DNA of 54,414 bases from the NCBI GenBank assembly GCA_903929045.1, contig CAIYTE010000179.1:1-54414 (forward strand), given 5' to 3'. Positions 28,542-36,731 of this stretch are shown in pieces. This stretch comes from an uncultured Hyphomicrobiales bacterium (lineage in GTDB: Bacteria > Pseudomonadota > Alphaproteobacteria > Rhizobiales > Xanthobacteraceae). The position numbers and the translations under genes were made by a program. Below the pieces are notes generated by a model, which worked only from the letters and a program-made list of their open reading frames with translations, searched no databases and had not been told where the DNA came from. Each line of letters begins with the position of its first letter. Position 1 is the stretch's first letter.

Positions 28542-29126
28542 TTAAGTCTTCGCGCCGATCTTGCCTTCGGTGCCAGCCATCAGCCGCGCGATATTTGCGC
28601 GGTGCATGATCCACAACAGCACCGTCAGCAGGAGAAAGAGCAACGCGGGGCCGGGCTCGCCGAGCAGCCACAGTGCCAGCGGCGTAATCGCGCTGGCGAT
28701 CAGGGCCGACAGCGACGAGTAGCGGAACGCCCATGCCGTAACGAGCCAGAGGCCGCAGAAGATCAGTGCCGCCGGCCAGACAAGGCCGATCAGCACGCCG
28801 ATATAGGTGGCGACGCCTTTGCCGCCTTTGAACTTCAGCCACACCGGAAACAGATGGCCGAGGAAGGCGCCCAATCCCGCCGCCAGCGCAGCGTCATGCC
28901 CCGCGTAATACCCGGCAATGAGAACCGCCGCAGTGCCCTTGAGCATGTCACACAGCAACGTCGCGGCGGCCAATCCCTTGCGGCCGGTGCGCAGCACGTT
29001 GGTCGCGCCGATATTGCCGGAGCCGATGGTGCGTACGTCTGGACCGCCGGCGGCGCTGGTGATGATCAGGCCAAACGGGATGGAGCCGAGCAGGTAGCCG
29101 AACAGGGCTGCAAGGGCGAGCGTCAT
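28542..29126 (-). CDS. plsY: glycerol-3-phosphate acyltransferase PlsY
   Basis: PlsY is an inner-membrane enzyme that transfers an acyl group from acyl-phosphate to glycerol 3-phosphate, the first step of phospholipid synthesis. The 194-residue product has five hydrophobic segments and the three signature loops: [33 protein letters not shown] (with the substrate-binding KFKGGKG), and the third near ITPLALW. The start overlaps the stop of the dihydroorotase-like gene (ATGA). The gene order pyrC'-plsY is usual for the group; the two are probably cotranscribed for reasons of position and not pathway. Confidence 0.96.
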   Translation of the reverse strand: MTLALAALFGYLLGSIPFGLIITSAAGGPDVRTIGSGNIGATNVLRTGRKGLAAATLLCDMLKGTAAVLIAGYYAGHDAALAAGLGAFLGHLFPVWLKFKGGKGVATYIGVLIGLVWPAALIFCGLWLVTAWAFRYSSLSALIASAITPLALWLLGEPGPALLFLLLTVLLWIMHRANIARLMAGTEGKIGAKT

Positions 29127-30427
29127 ACGATTTCGTAGACGGTGCGGCCGGCGACGATGGTGCGCACTACACGGCCGGTCATGCGTGCTTCATCGAACGG
29201 CGTATTGCCGCATTTCGATTTCAGTTCGTCCGGATCGACGATCCACGGCACGTCCATGTCGATGACGATGACGTCGGCGGGCGCGCCCGGGCGCAGCGTG
29301 CCGCCGGGCAGGCCGAGCAGTTCGGCGGGCCGCGTCGACATGGCACGCAAGAGCGTGATCAACTCGATTTCGTTGCTGTGGACGAGCCGCAGTCCTGCGG
29401 TGAGCATGGTCTCAAGCCCGATGGCGCCCGCGGCTGCTTCGGCAAACGGCAGGCGCTTGGTTTCGACGTCCTGCGGATTGTGATCCGACATGATGACATC
29501 GATGAGACCCTTGGCCACCGCCTGCACCAGCGCGGTGCGGTCGCGCTCATGGCGCAGTGGCGGCGACATCTTGAGGAAAGTGCGGTAGGGGCCGATGTCG
29601 TTTTCGTTCAGCGTCAGGTGATTGATCGAGGCCGAGGCCGAGACGTTGAGGCCGGCATCCTTGGCGCGGCGCAGCACGTCGAGCGACGGCGCGCAGGTCA
29701 CCGACGCCGCATGATAGCGCCCGCCCGCCGACAGATCGACCAGGCGCACGTCGCGCTCGAGCATGATGGTTTCGGCCGCCGTCGGAATCCCGAGCAGGCC
29801 GAGGCGCGCGGCGAATTCGCCTTCGTTCATCACGCCGTCGCCGTTGAGGTTCGGGTCTTCGGTCTGATGCACGATCAGCGCGTCGAAGTCGCGCGCGTAG
29901 GTCAGCGTGCGGCGCATGACCTGCGCATTGGTGATGCTCTTGTCGCCATCGGTGAAGGCGACGGCGCCGGCGGCCTTGAGCAGGCCGATCTCGGTCATCT
30001 CCTTGCCCTTGAGGCCCTTGGTGATGGCCGCCATCGGGTGGACATGCACGATCGCAGTGTCGCGGGCGCGGCGCAGCACATAGTCGACGGTCGCAGGGTC
30101 GTCGATGACGGGTGAAGTGTCGGGCTGGCAGACGATGGTGGTGACGCCGCCTGCGGCCGCAGCCTGGCTGCCGGAGGCGAAGGACTCGCGGCTTGCGGCA
30201 CCGGGCTCGCCGATAAAGGCGCGCATGTCGACGAGGCCGGGCGCGATCACCTTGTTGCGGCAATCGACGACGTCGGTGCCTTCCGGCACGCCGGCGGCGC
30301 CGATGCCTTTCTTGGCTTCGCGGATCACGCCATCGGCAATCAGCAGATCGCCGACGATGTCGATATCGCGCGACGGATCGATGATGCGGGCATTGGCGAA
30401 GAGAATGGGGCGGCGGTCGGACAGCAT
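29123..30427 (-). CDS. dihydroorotase-like protein, probably non-catalytic (PyrC'/PyrX type)
   Basis: The 434-residue product is a class I amidohydrolase homologue of dihydroorotase. The metal-binding HxH of active enzymes is absent: the segment reads [14 protein letters not shown], with R69 and F71 where His is expected and Gly73 where Arg binds the substrate. The HxST histidine is also lost ([11 protein letters not shown]), while IVHQTEDPN and the SDHNPQ aspartate remain. By analogy with the inactive PyrC' of Pseudomonas it is likely to be a structural partner of the ATCase encoded two genes upstream; a separate active pyrC would then exist elsewhere. The start at 30427 overlaps the stop of the small gene before it (ATGA); the longer frame to 30466 overlaps that gene further. 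Confidence 0.88.
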   Translation of the reverse strand: MLSDRRPILFANARIIDPSRDIDIVGDLLIADGVIREAKKGIGAAGVPEGTDVVDCRNKVIAPGLVDMRAFIGEPGAASRESFASGSQAAAAGGVTTIVCQPDTSPVIDDPATVDYVLRRARDTAIVHVHPMAAITKGLKGKEMTEIGLLKAAGAVAFTDGDKSITNAQVMRRTLTYARDFDALIVHQTEDPNLNGDGVMNEGEFAARLGLLGIPTAAETIMLERDVRLVDLSAGGRYHAASVTCAPSLDVLRRAKDAGLNVSASASINHLTLNENDIGPYRTFLKMSPPLRHERDRTALVQAVAKGLIDVIMSDHNPQDVETKRLPFAEAAAGAIGLETMLTAGLRLVHSNEIELITLLRAMSTRPAELLGLPGGTLRPGAPADVIVIDMDVPWIVDPDELKSKCGNTPFDEARMTGRVVRTIVAGRTVYEIV

Positions 30428-30666
30428 CAGGGCTTGTCCCTCTGCTGCGGCTGCTGTTGTCCCCAACTGCGGAACAGCGCGACCCAGAATGAGGTCACGA
30501 TCCAGCCGCAGACGATGGCGAATACGGCGAACAGCATGAAGAAGAAAGTGGTCCAGGTCAGGCCGTGCGCATAAAGGATGCCGGCCATGCCGACGACCAG
30601 GATGAACACCAGGAAGTGGAATTTCCGCTCCGCCATGTTGGCGAAAAATCCGAGGACCTCACGCAT
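30427..30666 (-). CDS. small two-segment membrane protein between pyrB and pyrC'
   Basis: A 79-residue protein with two strong hydrophobic stretches (residues 17-36, [20 protein letters not shown], and 38-66 around [19 protein letters not shown]) and a Gln/Pro/Lys-rich tail. I do not recognise a family. Its ATG lies inside the last codons of pyrB (8-nt overlap) and its stop overlaps the dihydroorotase-like start (ATGA). It is therefore embedded in a tightly coupled unit and is almost certainly translated. Whether it has anything to do with pyrimidine synthesis or the membrane acyltransferase further down is unknown. Confidence 0.8.
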   Translation of the reverse strand: MREVLGFFANMAERKFHFLVFILVVGMAGILYAHGLTWTTFFFMLFAVFAIVCGWIVTSFWVALFRSWGQQQPQQRDKP

Positions 30667-31612
30667 TGGGCAGGTTCCTCGACAGCGCCTCGAGCACCGC
30701 CATGCGGATGGCGACGCCCATTTCGACCTGTTCGCGGATCAGCGATTGCGCGCCGTCGGCGACGATGGAGTCGATCTCGACGCCCCGGTTCATCGGGCCC
30801 GGGTGCATCACCAGCGCATCGGGCTTGGCGTAAGCGAGCTTTTTCTCGTCGAGGCCCCAGTAATGGAAATACTCGGACACAGACGGCACGAAGGAGCCGT
30901 TCATGCGCTCGCGCTGCAGGCGCAGCATCATGACGATGTCGGCGCCGTTGAGGCCCTCGCGCATGTCGCGCGCGACTTCGACGCCCATACGTTCGATGCC
31001 GGACGGCAGCAAGGTGGTCGGCGCCACGACGCGTACGCGCGCGCCCAGCGCATTCAGCAAGATAATGTTCGAGCGCGCGACGCGGGAATGCAGGATGTCG
31101 CCGCAGATCGCGACCAGCAGGCCCTCGATGCGGCCCTTGTTGCGGCGGATGGTCAGGGCGTCGAGCAGTGCCTGCGTCGGATGTTCGTGCGTGCCGTCGC
31201 CGGCATTGATTACCGAGCAATCGAGCTTGCTTGCCAGCAACTCCACCGCGCCGGAGGCGTGGTGGCGCACGACGAGAATGTCGGGGTGCATGGCGTTGAG
31301 CGTCATCGCCGTGTCGACCAAAGTCTCGCCCTTGTTCATCGACGACGATGAGGCCGACATGTTCATGACGTCGGCGCCGAGCCGCTTGCCGGCGAGTTCG
31401 AACGACGCCTGCGTCCGCGTCGAATTCTCGAAGAACATGTTGATCTGCGTGCGGCCCCGCAGCGAGGCGGTCTTTTTCTCGACCTGGCGATTGAGCGAGA
31501 CGAATTCTTCGCCCAGGTCCAAGAGACCTGTAATTTCCGCAGCGGAAAGGCCTTCAATCCCCAACAAATGCCGATGGCTGAGGACGAAAGATGATTTCGG
31601 CGCAATGTTCAT
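30659..31612 (-). CDS. pyrB: aspartate carbamoyltransferase catalytic subunit
   Basis: PyrB condenses carbamoyl phosphate and aspartate in the second step of UMP synthesis. The 317-residue product has the carbamoyl-phosphate loop [19 protein letters not shown], the [11 protein letters not shown] and HPTQALLD segments, and [10 protein letters not shown] near the C-terminus. The frame remains open to 31678, but [10 protein letters not shown] at 31612 matches the family start. No regulatory pyrI is present. The downstream gene encodes a DHOase homologue lacking metal ligands, the arrangement seen where PyrB needs an inactive DHOase for assembly. A divergent secreted-protein gene starts 160 nt away. 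Confidence 0.96.
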   Translation of the reverse strand: MNIAPKSSFVLSHRHLLGIEGLSAAEITGLLDLGEEFVSLNRQVEKKTASLRGRTQINMFFENSTRTQASFELAGKRLGADVMNMSASSSSMNKGETLVDTAMTLNAMHPDILVVRHHASGAVELLASKLDCSVINAGDGTHEHPTQALLDALTIRRNKGRIEGLLVAICGDILHSRVARSNIILLNALGARVRVVAPTTLLPSGIERMGVEVARDMREGLNGADIVMMLRLQRERMNGSFVPSVSEYFHYWGLDEKKLAYAKPDALVMHPGPMNRGVEIDSIVADGAQSLIREQVEMGVAIRMAVLEALSRNLPNA

Positions 31613-31771
31613 TAAAGGCAGGTCTATAGGACCATGCAGGACCGGCGGCAAGGGCAGGTTCCCGGCAACCCACATCATCGTGAACGATGCGGCACCTTAT
31701 CCCGGAACAATTGGTGTAGCTGCCGGGTTGATGTGCGACCGCCCGGTGACCGGGCCCTATAAGGAGGCACC

Positions 31772-32125
31772 ATGAAGACATTTATGAAAATTGCCGGCGC
31801 TGTGGCTTTGACGGGCGCGATTGCGCTCGCGGCGGCATCGCCGTCGGAAGCCCGCGGCGGCCGCAACGCGGCGGCAGCGATTGGCTTCGGCGCGGGCGCC
31901 CTGGTCGGCGCGGCTGCGGCAAGCTCGTACAACAACGGCTATTACGCCGAGCCGGGCTACGCCTACGAGCCGGCCTATGAAGGCTACGCTTACGAGCCGG
32001 CCGCGGCGCCGGTCTACGTCGATCCGGGTCAGGGCTATTACGCCTCGGGACGTCCGTACAGCCGGAACAACATCCGTAACTGTACCTCGTCGCCCGGTTC
32101 GCAGAGCTTCGGCTCGAACTGCTAA
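31772..32125 (+). CDS. small secreted Gly/Ala/Tyr-rich protein
   Basis: The 117-residue product begins with a typical signal peptide (MKTFMKIAGAVALTGAIALA, cleavage after AAASPSEA). It continues as a low-complexity chain with glycine-zipper-like AAIGFGAGALVGAAAASS and repeated Tyr/Glu/Pro units (YAYEPAYEGYAYEPA). Two cysteines sit near the end (NCTSSPGSQSFGSNC) and may pair. AAGGAGG precedes the ATG, so it is probably expressed well. Such proteins are common in Rhizobiales and usually assigned to the periplasm or outer membrane, with no known activity. A terminator follows. Confidence 0.85.
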   Translation: MKTFMKIAGAVALTGAIALAAASPSEARGGRNAAAAIGFGAGALVGAAAASSYNNGYYAEPGYAYEPAYEGYAYEPAAAPVYVDPGQGYYASGRPYSRNNIRNCTSSPGSQSFGSNC

Positions 32126-32149
32126 CGCAGACGGCGGTGATTTAAGGGA

Positions 32150-32176
32150 AGGCGGGTCCTAACGGGCCCGCCTTTT
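32150..32176. terminator. terminator shared by the secreted-protein gene and ruvX
   Basis: A 7-bp GC stem (32150-32156 with 32167-32173), extended by three further pairs, has a 4-nt loop and is followed by TTTT. It lies between convergent genes and can serve both. Confidence 0.8.
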
Positions 32177-32184
32177 CGCTTGCG

Positions 32185-32661
32185 TCAGCGGTTGAGCACG
32201 GCAAGGCGGTCAAGCGCGCCTTGCAGGATGAACATCGCGGCGTGCTGGTCGATGACCTCGGCCCGTCGCGCCCGACTGACGTCGTGGCCGATCAACTCGC
32301 GCTCAACGGCGGCGGTCGACAGCCGCTCGTCCCAGAGGCCGATGGGCAGTTCAGTCAACTTCGAGAAATTGCGGGCGAAGGCCCGGGTCGACTGCGCCCG
32401 AGGCCCCTCAGAGCCGTCCATATTGATCGGCAGACCGAGGACGAAGCCGGCAGCGTTGCGCTCCGTGGCCAGCTCCAGCACACGGGCGGCATCCTTGGTG
32501 AAGTTCGACCGCGCTACGGTCTCGACCGCGGTGGCGATCCTGCGGTCGGGATCGCAGACCGCGACGCCGATGGTCTTGGTGCCCAGATCGAGGCCGAGCA
32601 GGGCCCCGCGCGGGGCCAGGTGAGCGGCCATATCATTGAGCGGCAGGACAAGGGCGGGCAT
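32185..32661 (-). CDS. ruvX: Holliday junction resolvase-like protein RuvX / YqgF (pre-16S rRNA nuclease)
   Basis: The 158-residue product has the RNase H-like fold of the YqgF family: LLGLDLGTKTIGVAVCD (catalytic D25), the FVLGLPINMDGSEGP segment, LWDERLSTAAVE and a C-terminal DQHAAMFILQGALD with the last acidic residue. In Escherichia coli YqgF is needed for 16S rRNA 5' maturation; the resolvase name is historical. The N-terminal ten residues before ALLGLDLG are poorly conserved, so the start might be ATG at 32631. It is divergent from a CNB-domain gene and convergent with the secreted-protein gene. Confidence 0.93.
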   Translation of the reverse strand: MPALVLPLNDMAAHLAPRGALLGLDLGTKTIGVAVCDPDRRIATAVETVARSNFTKDAARVLELATERNAAGFVLGLPINMDGSEGPRAQSTRAFARNFSKLTELPIGLWDERLSTAAVERELIGHDVSRARRAEVIDQHAAMFILQGALDRLAVLNR

Positions 32662-32738
32662 GGCGCCAGCGGTAGCAGGGACTTGCGCTGACGGTCAAAA
32701 CGAATTCACATAGCGGGGGAACTTCAGGGGAGCCGTTC

Positions 32739-33140
32739 ATGACCGTAGGGCAGGTTAGCAGCACCAGGCGCAAGCGCGCCGACATCGACATGCGCACGTT
32801 TGCCAAGAACGCCGGTGCGTCGATCAAGGTGCCGGCCGGCGGCATTATTTTCACAAAGGGCGATGCGGGTGACTGCATGTATATCGTGCAGTCGGGTGTC
32901 ATCGACATGATGATTGGCGACAAGGTGGTCGAGACCATCGGCGACAACGAAGCGCTCGGCTTCATGTCCATGGTCGACGACAATGCGCGCTCATCGACCG
33001 CCAAGGCGCGTGAGGCCTGCGAATTGTCGCTGATCGACGCCCGGACCTTCCGCTTCATGGTGGACGAGGTGCCGAATTTCGCCGCCTACATCATGGGCGC
33101 GATGGCCAAGCGCATCCGTGGCATGGGCAAGGCTATTTAA
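32739..33140 (+). CDS. stand-alone cyclic nucleotide-binding (CRP-like) domain protein
   Basis: The 133-residue product is one cNMP-binding beta-roll: IKVPAGGIIFTKGDAGDCMY, then IVQSGVIDMMIGDKVVETIGDNEALGF (phosphate-cassette region) and a closing helix. There is no helix-turn-helix or kinase part, so it is a free-standing sensor domain or a partner subunit. The phosphate cassette has Gly-Asp-Asn-Glu-Ala-Leu-Gly instead of the G-E-x-A-L-x9-R-T-A of true cAMP binders; the Arg-Ser-Ser-Thr-Ala after it (DDNARSSTAKA) provides a candidate arginine. AGGGGAG lies upstream of the ATG. The ligand is unknown. Confidence 0.85.
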   Translation: MTVGQVSSTRRKRADIDMRTFAKNAGASIKVPAGGIIFTKGDAGDCMYIVQSGVIDMMIGDKVVETIGDNEALGFMSMVDDNARSSTAKAREACELSLIDARTFRFMVDEVPNFAAYIMGAMAKRIRGMGKAI

Positions 33141-33255
33141 TTGGCCTTCTAAAGACTGCCTAAACCTCTCGATCCTGTGACTGAAGTCCCGGTTGTCGCG
33201 GCGAAAGCGGCTCTGCTATAGGCTCGGCCGTACCCCGGATTCTCCCAGGAACCTC

Positions 33256-33543
33256 ATGTCCGTCGATGCCGCCACCGTACGCCGTATCGCGCGTCTCGCC
33301 CGCATCGCGGTCGCCGAGGACGAGGTCGAGCATCTCAAGGGCGAGCTCAACGCCATGCTCGCCTTCGTCGAGCAGCTTTCTCAGGTCGACGTGACCGGGG
33401 TCGAGCCCATGACGTCGGTGACGCCGATGGTCATGAAAAAGCGCCATGACGTCGTCAACGATGGCGGCAATGCCGAGGCGGTTCTGACGAATGCGCCGAT
33501 GACCGAGGAGCACTATTTCCTCGTGCCGAAGGTGATTGAATGA
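33256..33543 (+). CDS. gatC: Asp-tRNA(Asn)/Glu-tRNA(Gln) amidotransferase subunit GatC
   Basis: GatC holds together GatA and GatB in the amidotransferase that makes Gln-tRNA(Gln) and Asn-tRNA(Asn). The 95-residue product starts [20 protein letters not shown] and contains the extended wrapping region ([20 protein letters not shown]) and the C-terminal [10 protein letters not shown], as in other GatC. The frame is open upstream to 33193; the ATG at 33256 gives the family length. gatA follows after a repeat and a small gene; gatB is about 5 kb away at 38758. The separation of gatB from gatCA is normal for Rhizobiales. Confidence 0.97.
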   Translation: MSVDAATVRRIARLARIAVAEDEVEHLKGELNAMLAFVEQLSQVDVTGVEPMTSVTPMVMKKRHDVVNDGGNAEAVLTNAPMTEEHYFLVPKVIE

Positions 33544-33566
33544 TGAGCGACGCGCATCATTCAATC

Positions 33567-33640
33567 ATCCCCGGGCGAGCCTCGCGAGACCCGGGGATCT
33601 CGCTCCGAGAGACGTGGATGGCCGGGACAAGCCCGGCCAT
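33567..33640. repeat. two-hairpin intergenic repeat after gatC
   Basis: Two perfect 9-bp palindromes, 33567-33575 with 33590-33598 and 33618-33626 with 33632-33640, fill the gap between gatC and the next small gene. The second unit is the inverted counterpart of the copy at 22713-22735. The element lies inside what should be a gat operon, so it is transcribed. Confidence 0.8.
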
Positions 33641-33665
33641 GACAGTCAGGGACTGGTGTCACTAA

Positions 33666-33890
33666 ATGTGCATGGCCTGCGAGCAGGACAATGCCGAGAT
33701 GTTGTGGGAGATGGTCGAGGTCATCTCGCACGGCCGCATGCCCGACGGACATACCGCGGACGATCTGCGCAATCTCGGTCTGCCACAGCCCGGTGAATTG
33801 ATCCGCGAGATGCAGCCGAATGGCACTGTGATCATCCGGCAGATTGCTCCAAAGAAACCCGCTTTTGCATGCGACGCCCCCAATGAGTGA
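33666..33890 (+). CDS. small protein between gatC and gatA (74 residues)
   Basis: The product is [20 protein letters not shown] followed by a compact acidic region ([20 protein letters not shown]) and a short beta-like ending ([13 protein letters not shown]). It has a CxxC at the very start (C2 and C5) and a third cysteine at the C-terminus (FACDAPNE), a possible metal or redox site. I do not recognise a family. Its stop codon overlaps the gatA start by eight bases, so translation should be coupled with gatA. The repeat element precedes it. ATG 33672 is an alternative start. Confidence 0.7.
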   Translation: MCMACEQDNAEMLWEMVEVISHGRMPDGHTADDLRNLGLPQPGELIREMQPNGTVIIRQIAPKKPAFACDAPNE

Positions 33891-35358
33891 ATTGACCTCG
33901 CTGAGTTTGGCGGCGGCACGCGACGGACTGGCGAAAAAAGACTTCTCCGCGGTCGAACTCGCCGATGCGCATCTTCTCGCCATTGAGAAGGCGCGGGCGC
34001 TCAACGCCTATGTGCTGGAGACGCCGGAGCGCGCGCTCGCCATGGCGAAAGCTTCCGACGCGCGCATCCATGCCGGCAAAGCCGGCGCGCTGGAAGGCAT
34101 TCCGCTCGCCGTCAAGGACATGTTCTGCACCGAGGGCGTTCGCACGACCGCGTGCTCGAAGATCCTCGAGAATTTCGTGCCGACCTATGACTCAACCGTC
34201 ACCCAGCATCTGTGGCGCGACGGCGCGGTGATGCTGGGCAAAACCAACAATGACGAATTCGCCATGGGTTCGGCGAACGAGACGTCATATCTCGGTACTG
34301 TCACATCACCGTGGCGGCGCAAGGGCTCGAATGTTGCGCTGACGCCGGGCGGTTCGTCCGGCGGCTCGGCCGCGGCGGTCGCCGCGCACCTGTGTCTCGG
34401 CGCGACCGGCACCGATACCGGCGGTTCGATCCGTCAGCCCGCCGCGTTCACCGGCACGGTCGGCATCAAGCCGACCTACGGCCGCGTGTCGCGCTGGGGC
34501 ATCGTTGCTTTCGCGTCGTCGCTGGATCAGGCCGGACCGTTCGCGCGCACTGTGCGCGACACCGCGATCCTGCTGCGCTCGATGGCCGGGCACGATCCGA
34601 AGGACACGACCTGTACCGACAAGCCGGTGCCGGACTACGAACTAGCGGTCGGCAAGTCGATCAAGGGTTTGCGCGTCGGCATTCCGAAAGAGTACCGGCT
34701 CGACGGCATGCCGGCCGAGATCGAAAAGATCTGGGAGCAGGGGCGCGAATGGCTCAAGGCCTCCGGCGCCGAGCTCGTCGATGTGTCGCTGCCGCATACG
34801 CAATACGCACTACCAGCGTATTACATCGTCGCGCCGGCCGAAGCCTCGTCCAACCTCGCGCGCTATGACGGCGTGCGTTACGGCGTGCGCGTGCCGGGCA
34901 AAGATATCACCGAGATGTACGAGAAGACACGCGCCGACGGTTTCGGCGCCGAGGTTCGCCGGCGCATCATGATCGGCACCTATGTGCTCTCGGCTGGCTA
35001 TTACGACGCCTATTACCTGCGCGCGCAGCAGGTGAGAACGCTCATCAAGCGCGACTTCGAGACCTGCTTCGCCAATGGCGTTGATATGATGCTGACACCG
35101 GCAACGCCCTCAGCAGCGTTCGGCGTCGGCGAGAAGGGCAAGGCAGACCCTGTCGAGATGTATCTCAACGACGTGTTCACGGTGACGGTGAACATGGCGG
35201 GCTTGCCGGGCATCGCGGTGCCTGCTGGTCTCGACGCCCAAGGTTTGCCGCTGGGCCTGCAACTGATTGGGCGGCCGTTCGACGAAGAGACCTTGTTCTC
35301 CGCCGCGCATGTGATCGAGAAGGCGGCCGGGCACTTCACCGCGAAAGCGTGGTGGTGA
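33883..35358 (+). CDS. gatA: Asp-tRNA(Asn)/Glu-tRNA(Gln) amidotransferase subunit GatA
   Basis: GatA is the amidase that releases ammonia from glutamine for the GatCAB reaction. The 491-residue product has the amidase-signature triad: Lys78 in IPLAVKDMF, cis-Ser158 in [12 protein letters not shown] and Ser182 in [11 protein letters not shown]. The length and the ending (FTAKAWW) fit GatA. An earlier in-frame codon at 33844 exists, but [16 protein letters not shown] is the usual beginning; the ATG at 33883 overlaps the end of the preceding small gene. The downstream cupin gene is convergent. Confidence 0.97.
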   Translation: MSELTSLSLAAARDGLAKKDFSAVELADAHLLAIEKARALNAYVLETPERALAMAKASDARIHAGKAGALEGIPLAVKDMFCTEGVRTTACSKILENFVPTYDSTVTQHLWRDGAVMLGKTNNDEFAMGSANETSYLGTVTSPWRRKGSNVALTPGGSSGGSAAAVAAHLCLGATGTDTGGSIRQPAAFTGTVGIKPTYGRVSRWGIVAFASSLDQAGPFARTVRDTAILLRSMAGHDPKDTTCTDKPVPDYELAVGKSIKGLRVGIPKEYRLDGMPAEIEKIWEQGREWLKASGAELVDVSLPHTQYALPAYYIVAPAEASSNLARYDGVRYGVRVPGKDITEMYEKTRADGFGAEVRRRIMIGTYVLSAGYYDAYYLRAQQVRTLIKRDFETCFANGVDMMLTPATPSAAFGVGEKGKADPVEMYLNDVFTVTVNMAGLPGIAVPAGLDAQGLPLGLQLIGRPFDEETLFSAAHVIEKAAGHFTAKAWW

Positions 35359-35366
35359 TCCAGGGC

Positions 35367-35389
35367 GTGAGACGTCGAAAGACGCTCAC
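35367..35389. terminator. weak hairpin between convergent gatA and cupin genes
   Basis: A 9-bp stem with one bulge (35367-35376 with 35381-35389) and a GAAA loop lies between the two stop codons. No T tract follows on either strand, so termination is only suggested. Confidence 0.4.
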
Positions 35390-35393
35390 ACCA

Positions 35394-35819
35394 TCAGCTC
35401 TCTTCGTAGCCGTACGAAGCGCCCGCGGTTGAGCCCTTCTCTTTTGGAAAGCCTTTCTTGAACTCGATGCGAATCCCGTGAAAGGATTTCGTATCGAGGT
35501 TCTCGAAATAATGCAGCGATTGGGGCTGCAACCTGACAACGATCGGGAGCGTCGGATCACCTTGGCTTGTTGCCGGCCGCTTGATTTCCTCATGGGTCAC
35601 ACCGTCAAAGTCTCGTGCTTTGATCCCCCGGTCAATCACCATGATGGATGGCAAATGGTGATGGTGCGGCTTTTCGATTTCGCCGGGGCCGAGACGGACA
35701 GATAGCACGCGGATGAAATCATCCTCGTGAAGGACCACATGGTTGTCGGGCGCGACGACAACAGCATCCAAAGCTGGGTCCCACGTTTTAGGGTCCGCAT
35801 CAGGCGCGTTGATTTTCAT
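35394..35819 (-). CDS. cupin-like small protein
   Basis: The 141-residue product has a beta-barrel pattern with a metal-ligand cluster, PHHHHLPSIMVIDRG, and a second histidine-containing strand, LQPQSLHYFENLDTKSFHG. These match the two cupin motifs, though spacing is loose and the E of motif 1 is not obvious. No export signal is present: the start at 35819 (MKINAPDADPKTWD) is preferred over the in-frame upstream start at 35906. Small cupins bind metals and act as enzymes or sensors; no substrate can be inferred. The gene is monocistronic and convergent with gatA. Confidence 0.65.
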   Translation of the reverse strand: MKINAPDADPKTWDPALDAVVVAPDNHVVLHEDDFIRVLSVRLGPGEIEKPHHHHLPSIMVIDRGIKARDFDGVTHEEIKRPATSQGDPTLPIVVRLQPQSLHYFENLDTKSFHGIRIEFKKGFPKEKGSTAGASYGYEES

Positions 35820-35962
35820 ATTCGTCTGTCCTGAAGCGGGTTGGAACACTTTGGACAAGAAGCGTGTCACGAGGTGGGGTGACAGGCAAGATTGCTGGCG
35901 AGGCACTCGGCAATCGATCTGCTTCGGCTGGTATCGCTATCGCGCCCGCAACGTGGCCGAGC

Positions 35963-36115
35963 CTAGTTGCCGCTGGTCTCGACCGGAAGCAGATCCTGAT
36001 CGCCGTCGATCACCTTCTTGCCGCCCAATTCGCCGCCCGTGACGATGAACGTGAAGGCGACCAGCGCGACGACGCAGCCGACCACCAAGCCAAACATTCC
36101 GCTGTTGTTTTTCAC
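35963..36115 (-). CDS. small single-segment membrane protein (50 residues)
   Basis: A short gene with a GTG start (36115) and GGAG upstream at a suitable spacing. It encodes MKNNSGMFGLVVGCVVALVA, then a membrane segment ending in FTFIVTGG and a polar C-terminus with GELGGKKVIDGDQDLLPVE. Small proteins of this make-up (one transmembrane helix, then a GGK-rich stretch) are common in Rhizobiales, but I know no function. GTG at 36127 would add four residues. It is alone on its strand; the region to 36310 upstream should contain its promoter and that of the divergent gene. Confidence 0.6.
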   Translation of the reverse strand: MKNNSGMFGLVVGCVVALVAFTFIVTGGELGGKKVIDGDQDLLPVETSGN

Positions 36116-36309
36116 GATCTGCTCCACACGCGATCAAGGGTTCCGGCGGGTGCTCGGTGTGAAGGACAAATCCGGCAAAAATGGATGCAGAAGCCTGACC
36201 ACTCGACTTGGCGTATAGGATTTTGGTCGAAAGGTGCTGATAACGCTCAGGAAAAGCTTGGAACGGCGCATCGGTATTGTCATACTCGCAGCAGGTTTAG
36301 GAGGCACGG

Positions 36310-36729
36310 GTGAGCGAAGGCGGGACGCGCGAAACCGTACGGGCACTGTTTGACGCCTACGAAAAGCGCGATTTCGGTCTTTTTGCCGGCCTCATCCACG
36401 GCGACATCGACTGGGTCATTCACGGCCCCATGGCGGTGTTTCCGTTTGCCGGACTCCGGCGAGGCAGGCCCGCGGTGCTGCAGGCTTTGGCGGGCATGGC
36501 CTTGTCGTATTCGCTGGAAAGTTATGTGCCTGATTTCGTCATCGTCGATGGTGACCGCGCTGCGATCATGGCCGACGTCGCCTTGTCGCAGCGGGCCACC
36601 GGCCGGCTGCTGCGCTTTCGTGTCGCCAATTTCATGCGCTTCCAGGACGGCAAGCTGATCGAATTTCGCGAGTTCGCCGACAGCTTCGATCAGGTCGAAC
36701 AGGCTCTTGGCCGCGTTGTCGAGCTCTGA
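36310..36729 (+). CDS. SnoaL/NTF2-like protein, first of a tandem pair
   Basis: The 139-residue product is an NTF2-fold cone: RETVRALFDAYEKRDFGLFA, then DIDWVIHGP at the cavity mouth and GKLIEFREFADSFDQVEQALG at the end. NTF2-like proteins include ketosteroid isomerases, polyketide cyclases and pure binding proteins; the acid-base residues of isomerases are not evident. GTG at 36310 with AGGAGG five bases before it sets the start. The next gene encodes a clearly related protein and begins 3 nt after the stop, so they probably form a heterodimer or are a recent duplication. Confidence 0.8.
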   Translation: MSEGGTRETVRALFDAYEKRDFGLFAGLIHGDIDWVIHGPMAVFPFAGLRRGRPAVLQALAGMALSYSLESYVPDFVIVDGDRAAIMADVALSQRATGRLLRFRVANFMRFQDGKLIEFREFADSFDQVEQALGRVVEL

Positions 36730-36731
36730 CG

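Noticed and set aside
31612-31678. longer pyrB start at 31678
   Set aside because: The extra 22 residues are not like the family and MNIAPKSS at 31612 fits the usual length.
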